Origin: Mycobacterium nebraskense
GTDB taxonomy: Bacteria; Actinomycetota; Actinomycetes; Mycobacteriales; Mycobacteriaceae
Assembly: GCF_002102255.1 (NCBI RefSeq)
Contig: NZ_LQPH01000086.1
Coordinates: forward strand, 62,001 to 126,000
Direction: 5' to 3'
Length of the DNA stretch: 64,000 nucleotides
A program made the translations under genes and the position numbers. The notes under the pieces were generated by a model, which was given only the letters and a program-made list of their open reading frames with translations, was not told where the DNA came from and did no database searches. This document shows, one piece after another, positions 8,897 through 18,073 of this stretch (the first letter of the stretch is position 1; each line of letters begins with the position of its first letter).

Positions 8897-10500
8897 CGTC
8901 GCTCCTCGGTCGATCCGGTCGATACCGGCATCTTCCCACCCGACTGGCTGACGTGGTTCACCTGGTTAGCGATCTCGCGTTTGAGGATCTTGCCCGCGGG
9001 CCCCAACGGGAACTCACGCCAGAACACGAACCGGCGCGGCTGCTTGTAACCGGCCAATTCCGCGCGGCACAACGCAGCCAGTTCCGCAGTCAGTGCGTCC
9101 TGATCGCCGACGTGGGATTTGGCAATCACGGCGGCCACCGGCGTCTCACCCCACTCGGGGTCAGGCACCCCGACCACCGCAACCATGTCGACATCGGAGT
9201 GCTGCGCGATCACCCGCTCAATCTCCGCCGGGTAGACATTGAACCCGCCGGAGATGATCAGATCGGTCTTGCGACCGGTGATGTGGAGGTAGCCCTCCTC
9301 GTCAAGGTAGCCCAAGTCGCCGGAGCGCAGCCCATCAGGACGGAACGTCTCGGCGGTCTGCTCGGGCCGGTTCCAGTAGCCAATCGCGTTGGCGGGGCTG
9401 GTGATGACGATTTCGCCGACATCGCCGGGCGGGGCGTCGTTGCCGTCGACGTCGATGACGCGGATCACGCACATCGGGGTTTCCTGTCCGCATGAGGTCG
9501 CGATCGAGGTTTTGCCGGCGACGATGTCGCGGTGATCTTGCGGGGTGAGGATCGTTGCCTGTCCTCCGCATTCGGTGAGGCCGTAGCGCTGTTGCAGCTC
9601 GCAGCCGAGCAGGTCCATTGCCTTACGTGCCAGGCCCGGCGGCACTGGGGCCGAACCATAGGAGATGCGCCGTAGGCTCGACATGTCCCGCGGTGGGCCG
9701 TCTTCGAGGATCGCCAGCGTCCGGTGCAGCATCGTCGGGATGAAGGTCGTGAACGTGATCGCACTGCGTTCGATCTCGTCGATCACCGCCTGCGGGTCGA
9801 ATCTCTGATGGATCACCATGGTCTGACCGAGATAGAGCCAAGACACCGTGCGGACCATGCCGCCTGCAGTAAAGAACGGTGTCGTCGCGAGCATGACGTC
9901 GGAGCGGTTGGCCTCGGTGACCAGGTTCGTGTCGGCCGCCTGGTAGAGCAGGGCGCGATGAGTGTGCATCACACCTTTGGCGCGACCGGTGGTACCGCTG
10001 GTGTACAAGATGAACGCCACGTCGTCCGGCGTGATGTCGCGGCGCTCGGCGCCGGGCTGCGCTTGCGCCAGCGCCGTCTCGTAGTCGGTGACCAACTCGC
10101 TCGTGCCGAGCATTGAGTGCGCGCCCACGCCTAATATCAGTGCCAGCTCGGTTAATTCGCCCAGGAACTTGTCCAAGTGGTCGGCGTGGATGATCACCGC
10201 TCGTGCGCCGGAGTCGTCGCGGACGTGGGCGACTTCGTCGGGAGCCAGCCTGATGTTCACCGGCACCGTGATCAGCCCGGCTTTGGCCAGGCCGAACGAG
10301 ATCTCAGGCCATTCGATGCAGTTGCGGGCGATCACCATCACCCGGTCGCCCGGTACCAGCCCCCGTCCGATCAGGAAGGCGGCGAGCCGCCGGGCTCTGT
10401 CGTCGACCTGCGACCAGGTAAGCGCCCGGTCGGCATCGACCAGCGCACGCTTGTCGGGGTAGCGGCGGGAGTTGTTGGTCGCGATGTCACCGATGAGCAT
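8893..10500 (-). CDS. acyl-CoA synthetase (AMP-forming, FadD-like)
   Basis: About 535 residues of the ANL adenylate-forming superfamily. Motifs: P-loop-like LYTSGTTGRAKGV (about residue 160), the YGLTECGG adenine-binding motif, RSGDLGYLDEEGYLHITGR with the hinge Asp, DLIISGGFNVYPAEIE and the terminal GPAGKILKREI containing the catalytic Lys. It activates a carboxylic acid to its CoA thioester. ATG at 10500 gives a normal start (MLIGDIATNN). A TTG at 10518 overlapping the upstream TGA by 4 bases is possible and would add six residues. This is probably the entry step for the operon's acid substrate. Confidence 0.93.
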   Translation of the reverse strand: MLIGDIATNNSRRYPDKRALVDADRALTWSQVDDRARRLAAFLIGRGLVPGDRVMVIARNCIEWPEISFGLAKAGLITVPVNIRLAPDEVAHVRDDSGARAVIIHADHLDKFLGELTELALILGVGAHSMLGTSELVTDYETALAQAQPGAERRDITPDDVAFILYTSGTTGRAKGVMHTHRALLYQAADTNLVTEANRSDVMLATTPFFTAGGMVRTVSWLYLGQTMVIHQRFDPQAVIDEIERSAITFTTFIPTMLHRTLAILEDGPPRDMSSLRRISYGSAPVPPGLARKAMDLLGCELQQRYGLTECGGQATILTPQDHRDIVAGKTSIATSCGQETPMCVIRVIDVDGNDAPPGDVGEIVITSPANAIGYWNRPEQTAETFRPDGLRSGDLGYLDEEGYLHITGRKTDLIISGGFNVYPAEIERVIAQHSDVDMVAVVGVPDPEWGETPVAAVIAKSHVGDQDALTAELAALCRAELAGYKQPRRFVFWREFPLGPAGKILKREIANQVNHVSQSGGKMPVSTGSTEERR

Positions 10501-10514
10501 CAGATGAAGTCCGT

Positions 10515-11030
10515 TCAAATCAGGAAAGCGAGTGTCTCGACCGGGCCGCTTGCGTCGATCAGGTGCACGATCTTGCGAATCAGCCGGGGGCCGTCCTGTG
10601 ACAAGCGAATCGTGTGGATAACCCGGCCGGCCCAGAAGCGTTGACGTAGACGGTATTCGAATAGAGCGAAGTTGGATTCCACGGTGACGGAGTCGGCGCC
10701 CGTTTCCACCACCTCGCTGTTGGAGACCACGCGCCGCATTACCGACGGCGGTGTCTGGGAGTGCCGGTTGCCCGTGTTGAGCTGAGCCACCCGGCTTTTG
10801 ATCCGTCGCCGGTTGTCGTTGATGTAGGCCAGCGTGGTGCGCGGGTCATCGTCGGGGTGCATCGGGACGCGGTACTCGACCGTGTCGTCGTCATCGGCCC
10901 ACAGCGCTTCCCACTCCGAGTAGCGGCCCTCGTCGGCCAGCCGCGCTTCCAGATAGAGAAACGACAGGATCTCGGGGGCGGGCAGCGCGCGTAGAGCGGG
11001 ACGTGCCTGGGCTTCGGAGTTGACGGTCAT
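10515..11030 (-). CDS. aromatic-ring-hydroxylating dioxygenase, beta subunit
   Basis: 171-residue NTF2/SnoaL-fold protein matching small subunits of Rieske dioxygenases: FLYLEARLADEGRYSEWEALWADDDDTVEYRVP at the N-terminus, SRVAQLNTGNRHSQTPPSVMRRVVSN in the middle (the SR...PP...RR pattern is characteristic) and FALFEYRLRQRFWAGR towards the end. ATG at 11030 overlaps the alpha-subunit TGA by 4 bases, so the two subunits are translationally coupled. Beta subunits have a structural role in the alpha3beta3 hexamer. Its pairing with the alpha gene is as clear as sequence can show. Confidence 0.9.
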   Translation of the reverse strand: MTVNSEAQARPALRALPAPEILSFLYLEARLADEGRYSEWEALWADDDDTVEYRVPMHPDDDPRTTLAYINDNRRRIKSRVAQLNTGNRHSQTPPSVMRRVVSNSEVVETGADSVTVESNFALFEYRLRQRFWAGRVIHTIRLSQDGPRLIRKIVHLIDASGPVETLAFLI

Positions 11031-12322
11031 GCTCCGCTTCTCCCACCGACGACCGAGGCCCAGTGTGAGTAAAAACCGCGCTGGGGAGTCTCGGCGCTCT
11101 TGTCGCGGTTGATGATTCCAGTCATGTCGTCGACATCGCTTTCTATGCCGCGGGCCAGCATCAGCCACTCCGGCAGCTCGGCAGCGAGCCCGGCCTGGTT
11201 GCGCATCCCGATCTCTCCGTCGTCGGCGATCAAGAACCCCGCAGGACCCATCGCCCCCTCGGAACGGCGCAGCGTGCGCTCGTTCAACGCATCCTGGCCG
11301 GGTATCAGGACCGCGGTGGTGTAGGCGATGGTGCGGTCGGGCGCCTGCGGTTCGACGAACATGACGTTCATCTCGGCGAGGAAGAGGTTGGGCCATATCA
11401 ACGTGTGTGGTGGACCCACCACCAGTGCGTCGTGCGCCTGCTCGGGGCCGTACGCACCCTCCAGCGCGCCGACGTAGTCGGCGAGCTTGGCTCGCGGGAT
11501 CCTGCCGTACCAGACGAATTCCTCGTCGAGTTTCCGGTATTCGTCGCTGTAGTCGATCTCGGAATGGCCGTTACCGAGGTCGCGGACCAGCACGTCGACC
11601 TTAGTCGGGACGTGCGACACCTTGGCGGGCTTGATCGCGTCGTACACCGAGGCATGGGTGAACAGCGCGTGGTAACCGTCGACGTTGTTCTCCACCACCA
11701 TCTTCCAGTTGGCGTGGTGCAAGTGCTTCATCCAGTTGGCCCGCAGGTCGATCTCGCGGGTGGGGGACAGGTTGAGCAGACGGTCGATGGCGCGTGTTGC
11801 CTTGCCAAGGTGCTCGGTTAACGAGATGCCGTCTGGCGCCAATGATGCGAAGACGAATCCGCCGTAGCTGTCGACCCGAGGCGCCTGGGCAAGGCCCAGC
11901 TCGGAACGCACCTTGTTGAACTCCTCGCCGTAACCCTCACGCATCGGAACACCCTGCAGAGCACCGGTGTTGCCGAATGTCCAGCCGTGATACGGGCACC
12001 GGAACGAGTTGGCGTTGCCCTTCTCGGCGTTGCACAGCTTGTTGGCACGGTGAGTGCAGCGGTTGAGCATCACGCGAACCACGCCATCCTTACCGCGTGC
12101 GACGACGACCGGGTCGTGGCCGATCATTCGGGTCAGGTAGTCACCCGGCTCGCTGACCTCGCTCTCGTGGGCGACGTAGACCCATCCGGTCTTGAAGATA
12201 GTGTCCATTTCGCGTCGGAAGATCTCGGTGGACGTATACACGGTCCCGTGCACACGGTCGTGGCGGATGACACTGCCGACGTCGAAGTCGTCGACGGCGG
12301 GGGCGGATTCAAGTGTCGTCAC
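11027..12322 (-). CDS. aromatic-ring-hydroxylating dioxygenase, alpha subunit (Rieske)
   Basis: 431-residue Rieske oxygenase large subunit. The [2Fe-2S] motif is intact: CTH, 17 residues, then CPYH (about residues 86-110). The mononuclear-iron segment NWKMVVENNVDGYHALFTH (about residues 204-222) supplies the bridging Asp and the two His ligands. The third iron ligand is expected in the C-terminal half. The GTG start at 12322 overlaps the upstream DUF35 stop (GTGA). It should hydroxylate an aromatic or unsaturated ring with O2. No ferredoxin or ferredoxin reductase gene is present in the window, so electrons must come from elsewhere. Being embedded among CoA-thioester genes suggests a carboxylated or CoA-linked substrate. 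Confidence 0.95.
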   Translation of the reverse strand: MTTLESAPAVDDFDVGSVIRHDRVHGTVYTSTEIFRREMDTIFKTGWVYVAHESEVSEPGDYLTRMIGHDPVVVARGKDGVVRVMLNRCTHRANKLCNAEKGNANSFRCPYHGWTFGNTGALQGVPMREGYGEEFNKVRSELGLAQAPRVDSYGGFVFASLAPDGISLTEHLGKATRAIDRLLNLSPTREIDLRANWMKHLHHANWKMVVENNVDGYHALFTHASVYDAIKPAKVSHVPTKVDVLVRDLGNGHSEIDYSDEYRKLDEEFVWYGRIPRAKLADYVGALEGAYGPEQAHDALVVGPPHTLIWPNLFLAEMNVMFVEPQAPDRTIAYTTAVLIPGQDALNERTLRRSEGAMGPAGFLIADDGEIGMRNQAGLAAELPEWLMLARGIESDVDDMTGIINRDKSAETPQRGFYSHWASVVGGRSGA

Positions 12323-12759
12323 TGGTCCTCCAGAATGTCGATGGCCGGGATGGCGACGTCGCCGAGGTGGCGGAAACCAATATGGACTGTTGTGCCGATG
12401 GGCGGTGCGGTGTCCGCAGGTTGCACTGTCGTCATCACAATCCGGTGCCCACTCGTCAGCTCGACGTCGACGACGGGGTAGGGCACCAGGCCGTGCACCA
12501 GGCCCGCTTCACGCCGGTGCATGAGCGTCGCAGCGTGTACGGTCCCGCGTAAATCAACTGTGCGCCAGTCTTGTTCGGCGTTCCCGCATTGGTCGCAGAC
12601 TTCTTGATCTAGCTCGAGTGGCAGGGCGCAAGCCGCGCAGAACGGCAATGCGAGCTCATTGCGTGCGGCCGCTCGGTACAGCGGCGCCAGCATGTCGTCA
12701 TCGGCGGCGGGCGCCAGTGCGCTGTCCAGCAGCCAGTCCTCGACCGCGGTGGCGGTCAT
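12319..12759 (-). CDS. DUF35 OB-fold protein with zinc ribbon
   Basis: 146 residues. An N-terminal helix (DDDMLAPLYRAAARNELALP) leads to a four-Cys zinc ribbon (FCAAC ... VCDQC, about residues 40-58) and then an OB-fold with GTVHAATLMHR and VDVELTSGHRIVMTT. Proteins of this kind partner Ltp2-type aldolases or thiolases, as the ChsH2 C-terminal domain does in steroid degradation. The thiolase/aldolase gene directly upstream overlaps its start by 4 bases, so the two products probably form a complex. It is the first of five DUF35 proteins in this window. Confidence 0.88.
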   Translation of the reverse strand: MTATAVEDWLLDSALAPAADDDMLAPLYRAAARNELALPFCAACALPLELDQEVCDQCGNAEQDWRTVDLRGTVHAATLMHRREAGLVHGLVPYPVVDVELTSGHRIVMTTVQPADTAPPIGTTVHIGFRHLGDVAIPAIDILEDQ

Positions 12760-13907
12760 GCGGCACGCTCCAGCACCAACGCGGCATGGTGGTCCATTCG
12801 GCCGCCGATACCGCCGACCAGCGCCACCGTGGCCCCGGGAACCTGACGTTGCCCGCCGGTGCCGCGCAGCTGAATCATCGCCTCCGCCAAGGGCGTCATG
12901 CCCTGCAGGTAGAAACCGGACAGCTGGCCACCGCCGGTATTGGTCGGCAGTGTGCCGCCCGGCCCGGTGTGGCCGTCGCGCACGAACGCACCCGCGGGAA
13001 TGTCACCGGTGAGCCGGTATTCATCGAGCAGCACCAGGGTCACAATCGAGAACGGGTCGTACAGCTCGGCGACGTGCAGGTCTGATCGGGCCATACCGGC
13101 CTGTTCGAGCGCGTCCTGGACCGCGCGGCCACCGCCGCCGAACCACGACTCGGCTCCTGAGCGACGGCGCCGCACCGGATGGTCGCGCCCGGTGCCGCGA
13201 ACCCGCAATCGGGTGCCCCCGACCGAGGGCCGCCCGGTGAGCACGACGGCGACCGCCCCGTTCACCGGCCGAGCACAGTCGAGCAGTCGAAGTGGTTCGG
13301 CAACCATCGGGGAAGAGTCATAGCCGGCGTCGTCGAGCGGCTCGCGGTTGACCGCGTCGGGATTGCCGCACGCCCATGCCCTTGCCGTGGTGGCCACGGA
13401 GCGCAGCGCGTCGGTGCGGGTGCCGGTGACGTGCAGCCAGCGCTGGGTAAGCAGCGCATACGTCGGGACCGAGCCAAGCAGCCCCGAGGCCCGCTCCAGT
13501 CCGCGCACCCCAGCGTTGCCGCCACTGTGTGCGTAGGTCGAGCCCGCGCCGCGGCCGGCCACCAGGGGCGCGTCGGCGAACACGCACAGTATGGTTGCCG
13601 CCTCAGCGGTGAGGATCGCGTGGCACGCGCGCTGGATCATGGCGATGGTCGTGGCGCCCTTGATCTCGACGTGCTCCAACAGGCGCAGATCCGAGAAGCC
13701 GGCCGCGGCGGCGAAGCCGACGCCCAGTCGTTCCGGCCGAACCCCCTGCGACGAGCCGACCAGGATCCCGTCGATGTCAGCCCGCTCGAGTCCGGCGTCG
13801 GCCAACGCGGCGGCGCTCGCCTTGACGGCCAGTTCGAGCGGCGTCGCGCCGGGACGCAGCGACATCGCGGTCATGCCCAGACCCACCAGGTCGGCGGCGG
13901 CGCTCAC
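12756..13907 (-). CDS. thiolase-fold lipid-transfer/aldolase protein (Ltp2-like)
   Basis: 383-residue thiolase-superfamily protein of the SCPx/Ltp group. The N-terminal catalytic Cys of thiolases is missing: the corresponding strand reads EIKGATTIAMIQRA. Instead it carries the Tyr-containing ELYDPFSIV (about residue 300) and NTGGGQLSGFYLQGM (about residue 350), where Ltp2-type retro-aldolases have functional tyrosines. I therefore favour a CoA-thioester aldolase over a thiolase. GTG at 13907 overlaps the upstream stop (GTGA). Its partner is the DUF35 protein encoded immediately downstream. Expected reaction: retro-aldol cleavage of a beta-hydroxyacyl-CoA. Confidence 0.85.
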   Translation of the reverse strand: MSAAADLVGLGMTAMSLRPGATPLELAVKASAAALADAGLERADIDGILVGSSQGVRPERLGVGFAAAAGFSDLRLLEHVEIKGATTIAMIQRACHAILTAEAATILCVFADAPLVAGRGAGSTYAHSGGNAGVRGLERASGLLGSVPTYALLTQRWLHVTGTRTDALRSVATTARAWACGNPDAVNREPLDDAGYDSSPMVAEPLRLLDCARPVNGAVAVVLTGRPSVGGTRLRVRGTGRDHPVRRRRSGAESWFGGGGRAVQDALEQAGMARSDLHVAELYDPFSIVTLVLLDEYRLTGDIPAGAFVRDGHTGPGGTLPTNTGGGQLSGFYLQGMTPLAEAMIQLRGTGGQRQVPGATVALVGGIGGRMDHHAALVLERAA

Positions 13908-14149
13908 GGCCGCTCCGTTGAGCGGCGCTCGCCGCGGTAATTGCCCACCCTGATCCACTCCTCGCGGTCTTCGGCGGTGGCCATGGTGAAGCTGGCCAAC
14001 TCCAAGGGGCACAAGAAGACCTGCTCGCCACCCTCCAGGTCCTCGACGAGCAGGCGGGGGCCGTTGCCGTTGACGTCCAGCGACAACCGCACGGCCGCAA
14101 ACTCGTTGACCAGGTCGGCGAGGACGCGGCGTCCGGCCGGAGTGTTCAC
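13904..14149 (-). CDS. 81-aa protein of unknown function, first gene of the long operon
   Basis: Starts at GTG 14149 and ends with a TGA that overlaps the next gene's GTG, so it is translationally coupled to the Ltp2-like gene. The sequence is alpha/beta mixed, with VRLSLDVNGNGPRLLVEDLEGGEQVFLCPLELASF, a likely small beta-sheet protein without signal peptide or membrane segment. It ends with a basic RGERRSTERP tail. Longer in-frame starts reach 14365 but would run through the divergent promoter region. I do not recognise the family. Its position suggests a small accessory or regulatory role. Confidence 0.65.
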   Translation of the reverse strand: MNTPAGRRVLADLVNEFAAVRLSLDVNGNGPRLLVEDLEGGEQVFLCPLELASFTMATAEDREEWIRVGNYRGERRSTERP

Positions 14150-14308
14150 CTGCCCAGTATTACCGCATACAAGTGTCAGAAGCAATGGAATGGAGCGGAA
14201 TGACTCTAGGCGTATTACTTGCAGGCCGAGCGGTGGGAGCCATTCCCTACATGGGAACATAGAGCTTGTGCGACGATGAGGGGCATGCATCGCGACGCCA
14301 GCGCCAGA

Positions 14309-14322
14309 TGACATATATGTCA
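14309..14322. promoter_or_regulatory. perfect palindrome TGACATATATGTCA in a divergent promoter region
   Basis: A 14-bp perfect palindrome lies between the divergent minus-strand operon (start 14149) and the plus-strand operon (start 14347), 25 bases before the latter's ATG. It shares the form TGAC-N6-GTCA with sites at 16865 and 48285. It looks like a dimeric repressor operator, but eight fixed bases are expected about once per window by chance, so only its location and full symmetry argue for it. Confidence 0.5.
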
Positions 14323-14346
14323 GATACGAAGATTGAGAAGGTGATG

Positions 14347-15270
14347 ATGAGCCAAGCACCAGCACCGGCCGACGCGGTCGATGTGAGCCGGGTCGACACC
14401 GAGAACTACCGCAGCATCTGGATGTACCTCAAGGAGCTCGAGTTCCGGCAGGGGTTCATTGACATCCCGGTCAATGGAGTCCTCGTCCGTACCCGCTATG
14501 CCGAGGCCGGCGGTCCGGACAAGCCGCACGCCATCCTGCTGCACGGCACCGGCGGGCACTGGGAGACGTTCGCGCCCAATCTCGCAGCACTGTCGCAGCA
14601 CTTCCACTGCGTGGCGATCGACATGGTCGGCAACGGGTTCTCCGGAAAGCCGGACTACGACTATGAGATCGCGGTTTACGTCGAACACGTATTGGGGGTG
14701 ATGGACCACTTCGGCATGGCGTCGGCCAACTTCATCGCCATGTCGCTGGGCGCGTTCGTGGCGTCCGCGGTCTGCGTCGGCCACGCCGACCGGGTGGAGA
14801 AAGTGATCCTGATGTCGCCGGCCGGACGGGAAGCCTCGGCGTCGAATATGGCGCGCATCCGCACGGAACGAACCAAGGCGGTCAACGAGCCGACGTGGGA
14901 ATCGCTGCACGCCGTGTTCGCTCACCTGATCGCCGACGAAGCCAATCGGCTGCCCGATCTCATCGGCCTACGCCAGGCCGTGTATCGGCGCGAGGACACC
15001 CGCAACACCATCGACCGGCTGCTGATCCTGCAGGACGAGAAGGTGCGTCACCGCAACCTGATTCCCGACGACAAGTGGCGCGGCATCGAGGCGCCGGTGA
15101 TGATCGTGGCATCGGGCAAGGACCACGGCGTGTATCAGGACACGGCGCGCACCATCGCCGACCTGATCCCGAATTCGGAGGTGTTCGAGATGCCCTCGGT
15201 GCGGCACTGGCCGCATTTCGAGGATCCCGAGGCGTTCAACGCCGCGGCGATCGAGTTCCTTACGAGATGA
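14347..15270 (+). CDS. alpha/beta hydrolase, meta-cleavage (C-C bond) hydrolase type
   Basis: 307-residue alpha/beta hydrolase. ATG at 14347 is chosen for its AGAAGG ribosome site; upstream in-frame ATGs at 14308 and 14317 would put the 14309 palindrome inside the gene. Motifs: [12 protein letters not shown] oxyanion segment, [12 protein letters not shown], nucleophile elbow IAMSLGAF (Ser about residue 137), acid SGKDHGVY and His in [13 protein letters not shown]. The last motif and the G-x-S-GKPD loop resemble HsaD/BphD/MhpC-type hydrolases of ring-cleavage products. The next two genes encode a hydratase and an aldolase, the classic sequence of the meta-cleavage route, which strengthens this assignment. 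Confidence 0.87.
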   Translation: MSQAPAPADAVDVSRVDTENYRSIWMYLKELEFRQGFIDIPVNGVLVRTRYAEAGGPDKPHAILLHGTGGHWETFAPNLAALSQHFHCVAIDMVGNGFSGKPDYDYEIAVYVEHVLGVMDHFGMASANFIAMSLGAFVASAVCVGHADRVEKVILMSPAGREASASNMARIRTERTKAVNEPTWESLHAVFAHLIADEANRLPDLIGLRQAVYRREDTRNTIDRLLILQDEKVRHRNLIPDDKWRGIEAPVMIVASGKDHGVYQDTARTIADLIPNSEVFEMPSVRHWPHFEDPEAFNAAAIEFLTR

Positions 15271-16088
15271 GCAGACCCGCCGAGGACGAGCTGTCGGACA
15301 TAGCCCGGCGGCTCTACGAGGCCGAGCAGACCCGCACGCCGATCCGGCAGTTGTCGTTGGACTATCCCGACATGACCATCGAGGACGCCTACGCGGTGCA
15401 GCGGGCACTCGTCGCGCTCAAGGTCGCCGACGGGCGAGAAGTCAAGGGTCGCAAGATCGGTCTGACCTCGAAGGTGATGCAGCGGGCGGTGTCGATCGAC
15501 GAACCGGATTACGGCGCGCTGTTCGACGATATGTTCATCGAGGATGGCGGCCGCATACCGCTGGGCCGTTATATCCGTCCGCGCGTCGAGGTCGAGTTGG
15601 CGTTCGTAATGGGCGAGCAGCTATCCGGCCCCGGCGTCACATTGTTCGACGTGCTGCGGGCCACCGAGTTCGTGACTCCCGCACTCGAGATCCTCGACGC
15701 CAGGGTGCAGATGTCGGACCCCGAAACCGGTCATCTGCGCACCATCGTTGACACCATCGCCGACAACGCCGCGGACGCCGGTCTGGTCCTGGGCGGGCGG
15801 GTGTTCCGCCCGTTGGACGTCGACTTGCGCTGGGTGGCGGCCCTGCTGCTGCGCAACGGCACCATCGAGGAATCCGGGGTAGCCGCTGCGGTGCTCAACC
15901 ATCCCGGCAATGGCGTGGCCTGGCTGGCCAATCGGCTTGCTCCACACGGTGTTTGGCTGGAACGCGGCGAGGTCATCCTGTCCGGATCGTTCACCAAGCC
16001 GGTGTTCGCCGAACCGGGGGACACCTTTGTCGCCGACTATGGACCGCTGGGCACGGTGTCGGTGACGTTCGATTCGGAGGCATCGTGA
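15267..16088 (+). CDS. 2-keto-4-pentenoate hydratase family protein
   Basis: 273 residues of the fumarylacetoacetate-hydrolase-fold hydratase family (MhpD/HpaH type). Seen: [12 protein letters not shown] (about residue 60), [28 protein letters not shown] with acidic metal ligands, [12 protein letters not shown] and [15 protein letters not shown]. Expected reaction: Mg-dependent hydration of a 2-oxo-4-enoate to a 4-hydroxy-2-oxoacid. The ATG at 15267 overlaps the hydrolase stop by 4 bases. It lies in order between the C-C hydrolase and the aldolase and completes the lower meta-cleavage module. Confidence 0.92.
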   Translation: MSRPAEDELSDIARRLYEAEQTRTPIRQLSLDYPDMTIEDAYAVQRALVALKVADGREVKGRKIGLTSKVMQRAVSIDEPDYGALFDDMFIEDGGRIPLGRYIRPRVEVELAFVMGEQLSGPGVTLFDVLRATEFVTPALEILDARVQMSDPETGHLRTIVDTIADNAADAGLVLGGRVFRPLDVDLRWVAALLLRNGTIEESGVAAAVLNHPGNGVAWLANRLAPHGVWLERGEVILSGSFTKPVFAEPGDTFVADYGPLGTVSVTFDSEAS

Positions 16089-16849
16089 CAAACCGGTGGA
16101 CACAGCGCATCGGCGACGGCGACCCGCGCATCGGCATGTGGGTGGCCTCGGGCAGCGGTTACGTCACCGAAATCTGTGCAGGATCCGGGATCGACTGGCT
16201 GCTGTTGGATCAGGAGCACGCGCCCAACGATCTGCGCAGCACCCTCGGACAGCTGCAGGTGCTGGCCGGCTACCCGGATGTCGACGTGCTGGTGCGGCCG
16301 CCCTCGGCTGACCCGGTGTTCATCAAGCAATTGCTCGACATCGGGGCTCAGAACATCATCGTCCCGATGATCGATGGCCCTGGTGAGGCAGTCGCGGCGG
16401 TTTCCGCCACGCGTTATCCGCCCAACGGCATCCGCGGGGTCGGCAGCGCGTTGGCCCGAGCGTCCCGTTGGAACCGCATTTCTGACTATCTCGTCACCGC
16501 TGACACGGCCGTGTCGTTGACCGTCCAGGTGGAGAGTGTGGCCGGTCTGGCACAGCTCGGAGAGATCACCGACGTCGACGGAGTGGACGCCGTCTTCATC
16601 GGACCGGCCGACCTGGCAGCCTCGATGGGCAAACTTGGGCAGCCGGAGGATCCAGACGTCGTGAGCACCATAGAAACCGCGCTGGCGACCATCGTGGAAC
16701 ACGGCAAGCGCGCTGGGGTTAATGCGTTCAGCGAGCCACTGGCGCGCCGCTACATGGCGGCCGGGGCGAGCTTCGTGCTCGTAGGAGCGGACGTGGCACT
16801 GCTGGCCCGCGGCACCGAGCAGCTGGCAGCGAGGTATCGCCGCCAATGA
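16085..16849 (+). CDS. HpcH/HpaI-type class II aldolase
   Basis: 254 residues of the HpcH/HpaI aldolase family (4-hydroxy-2-oxoacid aldolases). Motifs: [11 protein letters not shown] (catalytic/metal region, about residue 38), [46 protein letters not shown] with the metal-binding Glu, and [15 protein letters not shown]. Product: pyruvate plus an aldehyde, depending on the chain. GTG at 16085 overlaps the hydratase stop (GTGA). No acylating aldehyde dehydrogenase follows directly; the aldehyde dehydrogenases at 6.6-8.1 kb or 43.2-44.6 kb could take the product. Confidence 0.93.
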   Translation: MTNRWTQRIGDGDPRIGMWVASGSGYVTEICAGSGIDWLLLDQEHAPNDLRSTLGQLQVLAGYPDVDVLVRPPSADPVFIKQLLDIGAQNIIVPMIDGPGEAVAAVSATRYPPNGIRGVGSALARASRWNRISDYLVTADTAVSLTVQVESVAGLAQLGEITDVDGVDAVFIGPADLAASMGKLGQPEDPDVVSTIETALATIVEHGKRAGVNAFSEPLARRYMAAGASFVLVGADVALLARGTEQLAARYRRQ

Positions 16850-16864
16850 ACGACGCATTGTTTC

Positions 16865-16886
16865 TGACTGTCGTGTCACCTAGAAT
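16865..16886 (+). promoter_or_regulatory. candidate operator (TGAC-N6-GTCA) with adjacent -10 TAGAAT
   Basis: TGACTGTCGTGTCA at 16865-16878 is a near-palindrome, followed two bases later by TAGAAT (16881-16886), a good mycobacterial TAnnnT -10 element. The ATG of the acyl-CoA dehydrogenase at 16895 is 8 bases past the hexamer, so the transcript would be leaderless or nearly so. This suggests an internal promoter splitting the meta-cleavage genes from the beta-oxidation genes. Confidence 0.45.
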
Positions 16887-16894
16887 TCCGGATC

Positions 16895-18067
16895 ATGGAT
16901 CTCGACTTCACGCCTGACCAGCTCGAGTTCCGTGACCAGGTCCGCACATGGCTCGACGAGAACAAACCGGCTGAACCCCGCCCGCGCGACGACGCGGGGA
17001 TCCGTGAATACGACCTTGCCTGGCAACGCACTCAGGCCGAGGGCGGCTGGGCCGGCATCGCCTGGCCCACCGAATACGGCGGCAAGGGGCTGACGCTGCT
17101 TCAGCAGTTGATCTGGTACGAGGAGTACGCCGCGCGGGGGTTCCCCGGCATCGATGCATGCTTCGTCGGCAACTCGCACGCCGGGCCCACTCTGATCACC
17201 AGGGCCACCGACGAACAGAAGTCTTTCCACTTGCCGAAAATCCTTGGTGGTGAAGTGATTTGGTGTCAGGGCTTCTCCGAGCCCGACGCCGGATCGGACC
17301 TGGCGGCATTGCGCACCAAGGCGGTGGTGGACGGCGAGGACCTGGTGGTCTCGGGGCAGAAGCTGTGGACCAGCTTCGCCACCGTCGCCGATTACCAGGA
17401 GCTGCTGGTGCGCACGGACAACACCGGAAGCAAGCACAAGGGCATCACCTGGGTGATCTGCGACATGAGCACGCCGGGCATCGACGTCCGCCCTATCGAG
17501 ACCATCGAGGGCGGCTCGGAATTCTGCGAAGTGTTTTACGACGATGTCCGAATCCCGCTGAGCAACGTGGTCGGCGATGTCGGCGAAGGCTGGTCGGTTG
17601 CGATGGCCACCCTGTCCTTCGAGCGCGGCACCGCGTTCACCGCCAACCAGGTGCGGCTGGCGAAGATCATCGAGGACCTCATCGACTATGCCCGCGACCA
17701 TGTCGGGCCGGACGGCCGCAGGCCCGCCATCGCCGACGACGACATCGCGCGACGGCTGGCGCGGGCCCGCGCCTCGGTGGCGTCGCTGCGGGCGCTCACC
17801 TACACCAATATCTGCGAGGCCATGAAGACCGAGACGCCCGGCCCGCGGGGTTCGATCGTCAAGCTGATGTATGCCGAATTGGCCAAGGAGATCGGCAGAT
17901 TGGCGATGGATGTTGTCGGTCCCGCCTCGGTCCGGTATTCATCGCGCTGGGACGTCGACGGCTGGGTCGGCTACTACTACTACAGCTTCTCCCAAGCCAT
18001 CGGCGGCGGGACGTCGGAGATTCAGCGCAACATCGTCGGCGAACGAGTGTTGGGGCTGCCGCGATGA
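16895..18067 (+). CDS. acyl-CoA dehydrogenase, subunit 1 of a pair
   Basis: 390 residues, full-length acyl-CoA dehydrogenase: MDLDFTPDQLEFRDQVRTWL start, PTEYGGKGLTLLQQLIW, GFSEPDAGSDLAALRTKA (about residue 125), GQKLWTSFATVADY and C-terminal FSQAIGGGTSEIQRNIVGERVLGLP. The terminal motif has GGGT instead of EGT. A second acyl-CoA dehydrogenase gene follows after 6 bases. In mycobacterial sterol degradation such adjacent pairs form alpha2beta2 enzymes with one active site per heterodimer, so a heterotetramer is likely. The gene may have its own promoter with a TAGAAT -10 element. Confidence 0.94.
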   Translation: MDLDFTPDQLEFRDQVRTWLDENKPAEPRPRDDAGIREYDLAWQRTQAEGGWAGIAWPTEYGGKGLTLLQQLIWYEEYAARGFPGIDACFVGNSHAGPTLITRATDEQKSFHLPKILGGEVIWCQGFSEPDAGSDLAALRTKAVVDGEDLVVSGQKLWTSFATVADYQELLVRTDNTGSKHKGITWVICDMSTPGIDVRPIETIEGGSEFCEVFYDDVRIPLSNVVGDVGEGWSVAMATLSFERGTAFTANQVRLAKIIEDLIDYARDHVGPDGRRPAIADDDIARRLARARASVASLRALTYTNICEAMKTETPGPRGSIVKLMYAELAKEIGRLAMDVVGPASVRYSSRWDVDGWVGYYYYSFSQAIGGGTSEIQRNIVGERVLGLPR

Positions 18068-18073
18068 GAGGAG

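Noticed and set aside
14266..14346. N-terminal extension of the C-C hydrolase from TTG 14266 or ATG 14308/14317
   Set aside because: ATG 14347 has the only good ribosome site, and the extension would cover a perfect palindrome in the promoter.
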